This document shows, piece by piece, positions 43,582 to 51,665 of a stretch of DNA of 64,000 nucleotides (position 1 is the first letter of the stretch; every line of letters starts with the position of its first letter). The stretch comes from Telmatospirillum sp. (GTDB taxonomy: Bacteria > Pseudomonadota > Alphaproteobacteria > CACIAM-22H2), in contig JADCGL010000018.1 in assembly GCA_020248985.1 (NCBI GenBank), forward strand, positions 1 to 64,000, given 5' to 3'. Both the position numbers and the translations under genes were made by a program. The notes beneath the pieces are model-generated. The model made no database searches, was not told the DNA's origin, and saw only the letters and a list, made by a program, of their open reading frames with translations.

Positions 43582-45459
43582 TTAGGGTCGGATCTTCGGC
43601 ATCGAAGGCCCGCCACCGGCGAGCTTGGTCAACTCGACGAATCCGATCGGCGGCACGGTCAGCCAGGGAAGCGTGAAGATGCGCTTTGCCAAGCCCGCCT
43701 CCATGCGCGCAATCTGCCTGCGCTCGCCCGCCAGCCGTGCGGCCAGCAAGGGATCGCGCGTGCCCGCAGCCAGAACGCTTTTGTTCAGCACCCAGGCATA
43801 GGGCTCGATGCCGGCGCGGCGCAGGTCTTCCTGCAACTCGGCCGCCTGCGACACCGGCGTCGCCTCCGGAAGTGCGACCAGAATGATTTTTGTGTAAGCG
43901 GCGTCCTGCAGCCGCATCAGCGGGGTGACGATGCGCGCGGCGCCATGGCCGTCGAACTCGCGCATCATCTGCCGGTGATAGGCGCCCGTCGCGTCCATCA
44001 ACAGCATGGAGTGGCCGGTGGGTGCGGTGTCGAGAACGACGAAAGCGCTGCGGCCTTCGCCGACGATGCGCGAGAAGGCATGGAAGACGGCGACCTCTTC
44101 GGTGCACGGCGACTGCAGATCTTCGAGCAGCAGCGCCTGCTCGGCGGCGTCGAGCGAGGGCGCTTTCGCCGCCATGATCTTGTCGATGTAGCGTTGCGTT
44201 TCGACCTTCGGGTCGATGCGGCTCACGTTCAGGCCCGGCACTTCGCCGTCCACGGTTCCCGTAAGATGTGCGGCGGGATCGGTCGTGCTCAGATGCACGG
44301 TTTTGCCGCGCTGAACAAGTCCCAGGGCCAGGGCGCCGGCGACGGTCGTCTTGCCGACGCCGCCTTTGCCCATCACCATGATCAATCCGTGCCCGGCGGC
44401 GGCGAGTTCATCGACCAACGCGTCAAGGCCCTGGCGATGCGCGGCGGTTTCGGCAACAGGCGTCGACGGCGATGCGAGCGGGACAGCGTCGGCAGCCAGC
44501 AAGGCGCGCAAAGCCGGCAAGCCCACCGTGTCGAAAGCCCGCAGCTCCACGCGGTCCGTCGGCAGTGCGCGCAACGGCGAAGGCATCGCGTCCAGCGCCT
44601 GCTGTCCCAGGTCTTCGATGGCGCAGGCCACCGCGTCGGCGCGGTCGCTGGCGTGGAACACGCCGTTGATCGCAAGCCTTTGGTTGTTCAAGCCCAGCAT
44701 GCGCAATTCAGCCGACGTATGCGCCGCCTCGGCGATCGCACCCTTGTCGGGACGCACGACCAGAATCACCGTTGTTTTCCCAGGATCGCTGAGGGCGTCG
44801 AGTGCGGCCTTGAATCGGGCTTCCTGCATCTTCAGTCCCGAATGCGGACCGAGGCAGGAAGCGCCGCGGTCGTTGCCGTCCAGAAATCCGGTCCAGGCCT
44901 TGGGCAGGCTGAGCAGGCGCAACGTGTGCCCCGTCGGCGCCGTATCGAAGACGACGTGGTCGTATTTTTCGGCGTCGTCGGCAAGGAGGGACGAGAATTC
45001 GTCGAAGGCGGCGATCTCCGTCGTGCAAGCACCCGACAGCTGTTCGCGTACGGTCGAACGCGTTTCTGCGCTGGTGCCGGGCGCCATCTGCGCCAGAACG
45101 CGTTGGCGATACGATTCGGCTGCGTTGTCCGGGTCGATATTCATGACCGACAAGCAAGGCGCTCCGGGCACCGTTACCGGCGTATTGCGAAGCTCGATCC
45201 CAAGCATCTCGTCGAGGTTCGATGCCGAATCCGTGCTGACGAGAAGCACGTGTTTGCCTGCATCCGCGAGGGCAAGTGCGGCGGCGGTCGAGAGCGACGT
45301 TTTGCCGACACCGCCTTTGCCCGTGAAAAAAAGATAGCGGTTCGGGCGTTCCAAAAAGCCGACAGCGTTCGGCGCGTGCCGAGGCTGCATCGCGTCGCCG
45401 GCGGGGATAAGGCCGTTTGGGGCAGTCCTGTTGCCGGTCCCCCGAACTTCGATTGCCAT
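43582..45459 (-). CDS. arsA: Arsenite-stimulated ATPase ArsA (tandem two-domain form)
   Basis: ArsA drives arsenite efflux through ArsB. This 625-residue protein has two homologous halves with P-loops GKGGVGKT at 47-54 and 364-371, and DTAPTGH motifs in both. The three metalloid-binding Cys positions of E. coli ArsA are conserved: Cys145 (GACTTEIAAFDEF), Cys202 (SCLGP) and Cys452 (SPCTEEVAVF). ATG 45459 with gaaggg upstream is preferred; ATG 45480 is possible. No arsB, arsD, arsR or arsC gene is adjacent, which is odd for arsA. It diverges from bluB. Confidence 0.93.
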   Translation of the reverse strand: MAIEVRGTGNRTAPNGLIPAGDAMQPRHAPNAVGFLERPNRYLFFTGKGGVGKTSLSTAAALALADAGKHVLLVSTDSASNLDEMLGIELRNTPVTVPGAPCLSVMNIDPDNAAESYRQRVLAQMAPGTSAETRSTVREQLSGACTTEIAAFDEFSSLLADDAEKYDHVVFDTAPTGHTLRLLSLPKAWTGFLDGNDRGASCLGPHSGLKMQEARFKAALDALSDPGKTTVILVVRPDKGAIAEAAHTSAELRMLGLNNQRLAINGVFHASDRADAVACAIEDLGQQALDAMPSPLRALPTDRVELRAFDTVGLPALRALLAADAVPLASPSTPVAETAAHRQGLDALVDELAAAGHGLIMVMGKGGVGKTTVAGALALGLVQRGKTVHLSTTDPAAHLTGTVDGEVPGLNVSRIDPKVETQRYIDKIMAAKAPSLDAAEQALLLEDLQSPCTEEVAVFHAFSRIVGEGRSAFVVLDTAPTGHSMLLMDATGAYHRQMMREFDGHGAARIVTPLMRLQDAAYTKIILVALPEATPVSQAAELQEDLRRAGIEPYAWVLNKSVLAAGTRDPLLAARLAGERRQIARMEAGLAKRIFTLPWLTVPPIGFVELTKLAGGGPSMPKIRP

Positions 45460-45671
45460 CGTGCCCTTCGATCCCCGCATTCGTTGCCGCGAACAACACT
45501 TCGGCGGGAGAAGCGCCGATCCATCGGGCCCGAGCTCTCTAGAGCGCTTCACTATGTGCCAAAAATTTCGGGTCCGATAGCGCGCAGATTCACCTACGAC
45601 GCCACGCGCGGCCACCCGCCGCACCGATCTCTGACGCTGGCGTTCGCCCGCGATGCGCCGCAAGATGCGCC

Positions 45672-46328
45672 ATGGACTCGTTCGAACTTCAATCGCCGCC
45701 CGCGTTCGACCCCGCGTTCTGCGCCCGTCTCGACGAATTGTTCGCGTGGCGGCGCGATGTGCGGCGCTTTCGCGACGCACCGCTCGACGATGCGCCTGTG
45801 GACGAGTTGATTGCGCTCGCGTGTCGGGCGCCTTCGGTCGGGAACTGCCAGCCTTGGCGGTTCGTGAAGGTCAAGAGCCCGGCTGCGCGCGCGGCCGTGC
45901 GCGCGAGTTTCGCGGCCTGCAATCGCCAAGCACTCGACGCGTACGAAGGCGCGCAAGCGCAGCTTTATGCGAGTCTGAAATTGTCCGGCCTCGACCGCGC
46001 ACCGGTGCAACTCGCCGTGTTCGCCGAGCCCGATCCGGTTGCGGGCCACGGGCTGGGGCGTGCCACGATGCCCGAGACGGTGGTGCATTCCGTCGTGCTC
46101 GCGATCCACACGTTTTGGCTTGCGGCGCGCGCGCGCGGCATCGGCGTCGGCTGGGTCTCCATTCTCGAGCCCGAAAACGTGACGCAGGCGCTCGGCGTGC
46201 CGCCCGCCTGGCGGCTGGTCGCCTATCTGTGCGTCGGCTGGCCGGAGGAAGAACATCTGGATCCGGAACTGGTGCGCCATGGCTGGCAAGCGCGCGCCGA
46301 TTTCGGCCGCTTCGTCAGCGAGGTCTAG
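45672..46328 (+). CDS. bluB: 5,6-Dimethylbenzimidazole synthase BluB
   Basis: BluB fragments FMNH2 with oxygen to make the lower ligand of vitamin B12. The 218-residue nitroreductase-fold protein has LFAWRRDVRRFRD and the BluB-type APSVGNCQPWRFVKV, with MPETVVHSVVLAIHTFWLAA and GVGWVSILEP in the C-terminal half. No other cobalamin gene is nearby, and I see no cobalamin riboswitch in the 212-base spacer shared with arsA. Confidence 0.88.
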   Translation: MDSFELQSPPAFDPAFCARLDELFAWRRDVRRFRDAPLDDAPVDELIALACRAPSVGNCQPWRFVKVKSPAARAAVRASFAACNRQALDAYEGAQAQLYASLKLSGLDRAPVQLAVFAEPDPVAGHGLGRATMPETVVHSVVLAIHTFWLAARARGIGVGWVSILEPENVTQALGVPPAWRLVAYLCVGWPEEEHLDPELVRHGWQARADFGRFVSEV

Positions 46329-46346
46329 GGCACGCAGGCCCGACGT

Positions 46347-47156
46347 CTAGGTTCCGAGCTCGTCGGAGCGGACGACAAACCTCTTCAGCACGGTCGTGCC
46401 GAAACTGTTCGACAGGGGCACGTCGGCTGCATCGCGGCCGCGGCCGATCAGCACGCGGCCGATGCGCGGCAGGTTGTGGCGCGCATCGAAGACGTACCAT
46501 CGGTGCCCGAGATAGGCTTCGAACCACGCGCTGAAATCCATCGGGGCCGGATCGCGCGGCACGCCGATGTCGCCGAGATAGCCCGTGCAGTAGCGCGCGG
46601 GGATGTTCATGCAGCGGCATAGCGCGACCGCCAGATGCGCGAAATCGCGGCACACGCCGGTGCGCTCGCCATACACGTCGAACGCCGATTTCGTGGCGCG
46701 CGCTTGCATGTAGTCGAAGCGGATATGGCCGTGCACGAAGTCGCAAATCGCCTGCACGCGCGCCCAGCCGGGCTGCGTGCGGCCGAACAGCATCCAGGCG
46801 ATTTCGGAGAGCTTGTCGGTCTCGCAGTAGCGGCTGCCGAGCAGGAACACGAGCAGTTCGGCGGGCAGGTCCGGGACCGGAATCTCGGCCGCAAATGGCG
46901 CAGTCTCGTCGGCTTCGCCCGCGCACGCGATCGTCGCGTCGGCCGTCATCTCGAAGAGGCCCGCTGGGGCGGTCAGCCGCGTACACAGATTGCCGAACCC
47001 GTCGAGATAGGTCTGAAGCGGCACGGCCGGGCGCGTGGCGACGAAATCGGGCGTCACGAGATCGCCTGCCAGCGACGGATGCACGCGCAGCATCAGCAGA
47101 AGGGGTGTGGATTGCGCGCATTCGTACGCGATGTCGTAGCCGAGGCGGATCCGCAC
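46347..47156 (-). CDS. Transglutaminase-like cysteine protease-fold protein
   Basis: This 269-residue protein has a beta-rich N-terminal domain (about 1-100) and a transglutaminase core with the nucleophile in ERTGVCRDFAHLAVA (Cys169). The following PMDFSAWFEAYLGHRWYVFD holds Ser where classical enzymes have the catalytic His of HAW; His218 nearby could substitute. GTG 47156 is preferred because ggagg lies 5 bases upstream and the N-terminus (RIRLGYDIAYEC) fits the family; ATG 47177 is the alternative. Such proteins are often peptidases acting on amide bonds, but this one's substrate is unknown. Confidence 0.82.
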   Translation of the reverse strand: MRIRLGYDIAYECAQSTPLLLMLRVHPSLAGDLVTPDFVATRPAVPLQTYLDGFGNLCTRLTAPAGLFEMTADATIACAGEADETAPFAAEIPVPDLPAELLVFLLGSRYCETDKLSEIAWMLFGRTQPGWARVQAICDFVHGHIRFDYMQARATKSAFDVYGERTGVCRDFAHLAVALCRCMNIPARYCTGYLGDIGVPRDPAPMDFSAWFEAYLGHRWYVFDARHNLPRIGRVLIGRGRDAADVPLSNSFGTTVLKRFVVRSDELGT

Positions 47157-47227
47157 GGGACCTCCAATCCATGCCATTCTACGCGCAATTTCGGCCGTGC
47201 GGCGATCAATCGGACAAGGCGGAGATT

Positions 47228-47755
47228 ATGGCGACTTGGGTGGGGCGCATCCTGCGCGGGTTGGGTTTTCTGCTCGGGCTGCTCTATTTCGCCACGGAAG
47301 ATCTCGCGCGCTTTCTGGTGGCGCCCGTGTTGGCGGCGCTGGCAAAGCTGGGTTTGTGGCAGCGCGCTGAGCGCCTGATCGCCGCATTGCCGCCCTACGG
47401 CGCGCTCTGCGTGCTGGCCGTGCCGATGCTGGTGCTGGAACCGGTCAAGCTCGCGGCGTTGTGGTGGATCGCTTCGGGCCGACTGCTCGCGGGTGCGGCC
47501 GTGCTCGCCGCCGCCAAGATCGCGGGCATGGCGGTGATCTTGCGGTTGCACGCGATCGCCGAACCGAAGCTTCTGTCGATCCCATGGTACAGGTCGATCC
47601 ACGATCGCGTGCTGAGCTGGCGGCGGCGCATCTATCTTGCGGTCATGGTGCGCGGCGGTCTGCGCCACGCCTTGCAACGCGCGAAGGTGGCCTTGCGCGG
47701 GTTCCGCGTGCGCGCGATCGAGCTTCGCGCGCGCCTGGAACGCTTTGTTCGCTAG
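47228..47755 (+). CDS. Hypothetical membrane protein
   Basis: This 175-residue protein has two or three hydrophobic segments (about 12-30, 57-75, 80-100) and a strongly basic C-terminal helix (LRHALQRAKVALRGFRVRAI). ATG 47228 has ggag four bases upstream. No family is recognised with confidence. It is divergent from the transglutaminase-like gene, and its stop interlocks with that of the hybrid kinase gene on the opposite strand (47752-47755). Confidence 0.7.
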   Translation: MATWVGRILRGLGFLLGLLYFATEDLARFLVAPVLAALAKLGLWQRAERLIAALPPYGALCVLAVPMLVLEPVKLAALWWIASGRLLAGAAVLAAAKIAGMAVILRLHAIAEPKLLSIPWYRSIHDRVLSWRRRIYLAVMVRGGLRHALQRAKVALRGFRVRAIELRARLERFVR

Positions 47756-49725
47756 ACCGTGGGCGGGCGGCCCAAGCCCGGCGGCACGGCGCGCAGTGCT
47801 TGTTTCAACATGGCCCAGTCGATCGGCTTGGCCAGAACCTTGTCGAAGCCGCCATTGAGATAGGCGTCGCGCCGTTCGCTGACGATGTCCGCCGTCAGTG
47901 CGAAGATCGGCACGCGCGCCAGAGCGCCGCCGAGTTCGCGGATTCGGACGGCGGCCGTCAGCCCGTCCATGACCGGCATCTGGATGTCCATCAGCACCAC
48001 GTCGAAGGCGGCTGTCTGCACGCGTTCGAGGGCCTGCGCGCCGTCCAGAACTTCGACGACGCGATGGCCTTCTTTTTCGAGAACGCTTCTGATGACCATG
48101 CGGTTGACGTCGCTGTCGTCGGCCAAAAGGATGTCGAGCGTTGGCGCCGCCGCATGCAGCCCGGCGGGCGCGCCTTCGCTGGCGGGGCCGGGGCCGGCCG
48201 AGAGCAGCGGCAGCGAGAAGAAAAATTCCGATCCGCGATCGGGAACGCTGGCGGCCGAAATCTCGCCGCCCATGCGTTCGACGAGGCGCTTGCAGATCCA
48301 AAGCCCAAGTCCGGAGCCGCCGAAGCGCTGGGCGACGCTTTTGTCGGCCTGTTCGAAGGGGCGAAAGATGCTCTCGATTTTCGTCGGCGCGATGCCGCCG
48401 CCGGTGTCGCGAACCCAAACGAGCACGTTCGTGCTGCCCGAAGCGGTCGGCACGCAGTCGACCGCCAGTGTGACCGATCCAACTTGGGTGAATTTCAGCG
48501 CGTTGCCGAGGATGTTGTAGAGGATCTGCTGGAAGCGGGCGGCGTCGCCGACCAGTCGCGGCAGGCCTTCCGGCGGCAGGCGTATGTCGAAGACGAGGCC
48601 TTTTTCTCGGAACATCGGCGCCAGAATGTCGGCGACCCCCGCGATCGCCGCGGCAAGTTCGAACGGCTTCTGCTCGATTTCGATCCGACCTTCTTCGATG
48701 CGCGAGAACTCGAGCACGTCGTTGATGATGCGCAGCAGAAGATTTCCGGACGACTGCATGACCTCGACGTAGCGGCGCTGCTGCGGCGCGAGATCGGTCG
48801 CAAGCAGCATGTCGGCGATGCCGAGCACACCGGTCATCGGCGTGCGCAGCTCGTGGCTGACGTTGGCAAGCAGCAGCGATTTGTCGCGGCTGGCCGCTTC
48901 GGCGACGGCCTTTGCGGTTTCGAGCTCGCTCTGGATCGCACGCAGGCGCGTCGTTTCGGTCTGCACCGAAACGAACCGTTGCAGCGCGCCGTCGTTTCCG
49001 AGGATCGGATTGATATGCAGCATCGTCCAGTAGGGTTCGTGCCGTTTGGTGTAGTTCAGGATTTCGGCGGAGACGGAGCGCCGTTCGCGCAAGGCAGCCG
49101 AAATATGCGCGATCGCGCGCGGATCGGTGTCGGGTCCTTGCAGAATGCAACCCGGGCGCTTGCCGAGCATTTCGTCGAGCGTAAAGCCGGTGCGCGCCGT
49201 GAAGGCCGGATTGACCCATTCGCAGTTTCCGTCGGCGTCGGCGATGATGACGAAATTGTCCGTGTTGTTGGCGACGAGCGACAGCTGCTCGAGTTCTTTC
49301 TGGTAGGCGCGCTGGCGCGTGACGTCGTGCAGCGTGCCGAGATAGCCCGATGGGCCAAGGCTCGTGAGCGAGATCTCGACCCAAGCAAGGGCGCCGTCCG
49401 CGCGCTTCAGCGCGCGCGCGCTGCGCGCCGCGCTCGGATCGGCGGCCAAGACCTCGCCGATGTGCCAATCCGCGGGCTCGGCCAGATAGTCGGCGAACCG
49501 CTCGCCGAGGGCCATTTCTGGCGTGCCGCCAACGACGGTCGCCCAGGCGCGGTTAACGAACACGATGCGTTCGTACTGGTCGAGCTCGAAAACGACGTCG
49601 CTGATCAGCTCGATGCGCCGGCGCATCGTCTGTTCGCTCGCCGCCAACGCCTCGATCAGGCGATTGGTCGCCTGGACCTGAAGATCCAGGCGTTCGGTGT
49701 CCGTATCGTTCGGGCGTTCGCTCAA
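47752..49725 (-). CDS. Hybrid sensor histidine kinase with two PAS domains and a receiver
   Basis: This 657-residue signalling protein has no TM segment visible, so it is probably cytoplasmic. A short coiled coil (10-35) is followed by PAS 1 (about 36-140), PAS 2 (about 150-260), a HisKA domain with His291 in LLANVSHELRTPMTGV, HATPase (about 390-508; N-box NILGNALKF, G-box DTGGGI and GSGLGL) and a C-terminal receiver (about 530-650) with Asp580 in VVLMDIQMPVMDG. The start is TTG 49725, overlapping the stop of the hydrolase gene upstream (TTGA). The output partner is not encoded nearby. Confidence 0.92.
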   Translation of the reverse strand: MSERPNDTDTERLDLQVQATNRLIEALAASEQTMRRRIELISDVVFELDQYERIVFVNRAWATVVGGTPEMALGERFADYLAEPADWHIGEVLAADPSAARSARALKRADGALAWVEISLTSLGPSGYLGTLHDVTRQRAYQKELEQLSLVANNTDNFVIIADADGNCEWVNPAFTARTGFTLDEMLGKRPGCILQGPDTDPRAIAHISAALRERRSVSAEILNYTKRHEPYWTMLHINPILGNDGALQRFVSVQTETTRLRAIQSELETAKAVAEAASRDKSLLLANVSHELRTPMTGVLGIADMLLATDLAPQQRRYVEVMQSSGNLLLRIINDVLEFSRIEEGRIEIEQKPFELAAAIAGVADILAPMFREKGLVFDIRLPPEGLPRLVGDAARFQQILYNILGNALKFTQVGSVTLAVDCVPTASGSTNVLVWVRDTGGGIAPTKIESIFRPFEQADKSVAQRFGGSGLGLWICKRLVERMGGEISAASVPDRGSEFFFSLPLLSAGPGPASEGAPAGLHAAAPTLDILLADDSDVNRMVIRSVLEKEGHRVVEVLDGAQALERVQTAAFDVVLMDIQMPVMDGLTAAVRIRELGGALARVPIFALTADIVSERRDAYLNGGFDKVLAKPIDWAMLKQALRAVPPGLGRPPTV

Positions 49726-50318
49726 GCGGCGATCTTCAGTTCCGACCCGACGATCACGCTGCCGTAGAGCGGAAAGACAGTCGTGCAGAAAAAGTCCTGC
49801 TCGACGGCGGTACGCGCGGAGGTGCAGTCCTTGAGGACCGAGACGTTGTAGCCGCGCTCGTAGGCCGCACGCCCGGTCGAATCGATGCACAGCGACGTGA
49901 CCATGCCGGCGAGCCATACGTTCTTGATGCCGCGCTGCTTCAGGATTTCGTCGAGTTCCGTGTTCACGAAGCCGTTGAAGCCGATTTTGCCCGAGAGCGT
50001 GATGATACGGTCTTCGAACGGCTTGATCGCCGGCACAACCTGCGCCCCCTTGCTGCCGACCGCGAAGGCGCCCGACTCCTTGATGGCGTTCAGAATGCCG
50101 ACCGGGCTTGCAAGCGCGCGATAGTCCGGCTTCAGCACGATCGGCGTCGATACGATCGTGATTTCGGTTTTGCTGAGGCGCGTGAGCAGGTCGACGGTCG
50201 CGGCGAGCACGCTGTCGACGCGGCCCGGCTCTTCCACGACGCCGCGCAGGATGCCGTCCTTGGCGAAATAGTCGTTCTGGTATCCGACCATGATCAAGGC
50301 TGTGTCTTTGAGCGACAT
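49722..50318 (-). CDS. Isochorismatase-family cysteine hydrolase
   Basis: This 198-residue protein has a complete isochorismatase-type catalytic triad: Asp16 (MVGYQNDYF), Lys111 (LSGKIGFNGF) and Cys144 (AGMVTSLCIDSTGRAA). The family includes nicotinamidases, biuret and carbamoyl hydrolases and unassigned enzymes. ATG 50318 has ggag nine bases upstream. It is translationally coupled to the hybrid kinase, an unusual pairing: the enzyme may produce or remove the ligand sensed by the PAS domains, but this is only inferred. Confidence 0.9.
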   Translation of the reverse strand: MSLKDTALIMVGYQNDYFAKDGILRGVVEEPGRVDSVLAATVDLLTRLSKTEITIVSTPIVLKPDYRALASPVGILNAIKESGAFAVGSKGAQVVPAIKPFEDRIITLSGKIGFNGFVNTELDEILKQRGIKNVWLAGMVTSLCIDSTGRAAYERGYNVSVLKDCTSARTAVEQDFFCTTVFPLYGSVIVGSELKIAA

Positions 50319-50422
50319 TCCGGCGGCTCCGAGGTTTGGGAAAGCGGAACAAGTTATAGGTCCGCCGTGCCCTTTGACAAGGCGCAGATTTGGCCATTCC
50401 ACCCCGTCCTTCGTGCTGCCCC

Positions 50423-51508
50423 CTATCGACCGATGCGCAGAATATCGTGCATGCGTGCGAGTGCGTCGAAGCCCATCTGCTTGAGCAGGTCCAGCATGTC
50501 GAGCGGCACCCAGTTCTCGCGGATCAGGCCCTCGTGGTGCAGATAGAAATCCATCACGCGCATGAAGACGGGGCGGCCCGTCGGCGGCAGGCCGCAGAAA
50601 CCGCCGCCCTTGTGCAGCGCATAGACCGACGGCCAGCCGCCGGTGACCGAATAGGGGCCGTCGCCGATGCGAATGTAGTGGCCCACGCCGTGCCGCGCGC
50701 GCTCGGCCGTTACCTCTTCGAAGGTGCCTTGAGGGCGGTGGAAGGCGATGCGGAACGGCAATTGATGGCCGTCCACGAATCCGTCGAGCCCGCGCGTGGC
50801 GCCGATCCCGGCGGGGCCGTACCACATCATTTTGGGATGCCAGTGCAGGCGCTGCGGCATCGCGATCAGGCTTTCGCGCGTGAGATTGGCGCGGTCGTCG
50901 TGTTCGTAGAGGGTGCGGTGCATGGCGAGCGTCTGCGCGATGCTAGCGGCCGATTGCGCGCCGTCCGACGTGCCGAGCCGGATGCCGTCGGCCGTGAGCG
51001 GCATCGGCCACATCTCGACATTGCCAAGCGCCGGTGCCAGCGGCCAAACGCCTGCCTGGCGCATCAGATCGAGCACGTCCCACAAGAGGCTTGCTTGGAC
51101 GACGCGCCCGTTTGCGTCGAGGCGGTACACTTCGCCGTAGCGCAGATTGACGGTCTTGCCGGTCGCCGGAATGCCGAGCCAGTCGCCATGCATCGTGCCG
51201 CAGTAGCTGCCCAAACACGCGACGAGCGCGTTTCCGCCATAGGTGCCGGCGACGAAGATTGCATCGCGGCGTTCGAGGTCGGGCAGGGCAGCCTTGAGCG
51301 GCGCATAGACCTTAACCGCTATCGCATCGAGACCTTCCACCGCATCGATCGGGTGCGCCACCCGCCACGCCGCATCCTTGTGCGCGAAGGCCGCCAGACG
51401 CTGGCCGATTTGCGCAGGTGCCGCTTCGGCCAAAGCTTGCAACTGGCCGTACAAAGCTGCACGGACGGGGGCTGCGATCTGTGCGGACGGATCGAACTCG
51501 GCTTGCAT
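50423..51508 (-). CDS. SnoaL-like (NTF2-fold) protein, long form
   Basis: This 361-residue protein has a C-terminal half resembling the SnoaL/polyketide-cyclase family (HWHPKMMWYGPAGIGATRGL, FRVMDFYLHHEGLIRENWV-type end) preceded by a second similar-sized region (about 30-200) that also looks NTF2-like (AVKVYAPLKAALPDLERRD, GDWLGIPATGKTVNLRYGE). It therefore appears to be a tandem of two NTF2 folds. ATG 51508 follows a G-rich RBS. It is divergent from the ABC importer of the catabolic locus and shares its promoter region. A role in substrate binding or cyclic-intermediate turnover is possible; no reaction can be assigned. Confidence 0.78.
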   Translation of the reverse strand: MQAEFDPSAQIAAPVRAALYGQLQALAEAAPAQIGQRLAAFAHKDAAWRVAHPIDAVEGLDAIAVKVYAPLKAALPDLERRDAIFVAGTYGGNALVACLGSYCGTMHGDWLGIPATGKTVNLRYGEVYRLDANGRVVQASLLWDVLDLMRQAGVWPLAPALGNVEMWPMPLTADGIRLGTSDGAQSAASIAQTLAMHRTLYEHDDRANLTRESLIAMPQRLHWHPKMMWYGPAGIGATRGLDGFVDGHQLPFRIAFHRPQGTFEEVTAERARHGVGHYIRIGDGPYSVTGGWPSVYALHKGGGFCGLPPTGRPVFMRVMDFYLHHEGLIRENWVPLDMLDLLKQMGFDALARMHDILRIGR

Positions 51509-51575
51509 TGCGGCCCCCCTCGAAAGCTTGATTGACGCCAGTTTCGGCGCCTTTCCGGGCACATTCAAGATTTTC

Positions 51576-51591
51576 TTGCATACGCTTGCAA
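51576..51591. promoter_or_regulatory. LacI-type operator candidate in divergent promoter region
   Basis: TTGCATACGCTTGCAA is a 16-base imperfect palindrome (12 of 16 bases match its inverse) with the central CG typical of LacI/GalR operators. It lies in the 157-base spacer between the divergent SnoaL-like and solute-binding-protein genes. A LacI-family regulator is encoded in the same cluster at 58.1 kb. Binding is inferred. Confidence 0.55.
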
Positions 51592-51665
51592 AAAATGGGA
51601 GCGTTTTGCCAACAACAATGTTTCGGCCAACGAACGCGCAAACTCCAACAGCCAGGGGGCGTCCC

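Noticed and set aside
45460-45671. Possible cobalamin riboswitch before bluB
   Set aside because: No B12-box-like conserved sequence or matching stems could be found in the spacer.
45460-45780. N-terminal extension of the arsA frame upstream of ATG 45459
   Set aside because: The extension is Arg-rich and unlike ArsA, it overlaps bluB on the other strand, and ATG 45459 has a good RBS.
46347-47177. Inactivated transglutaminase because the classical catalytic His is Ser
   Set aside because: The nucleophilic Cys and the rest of the core are intact, and I recall other members of this bacterial subgroup also lacking that His, so inactivation cannot be claimed.
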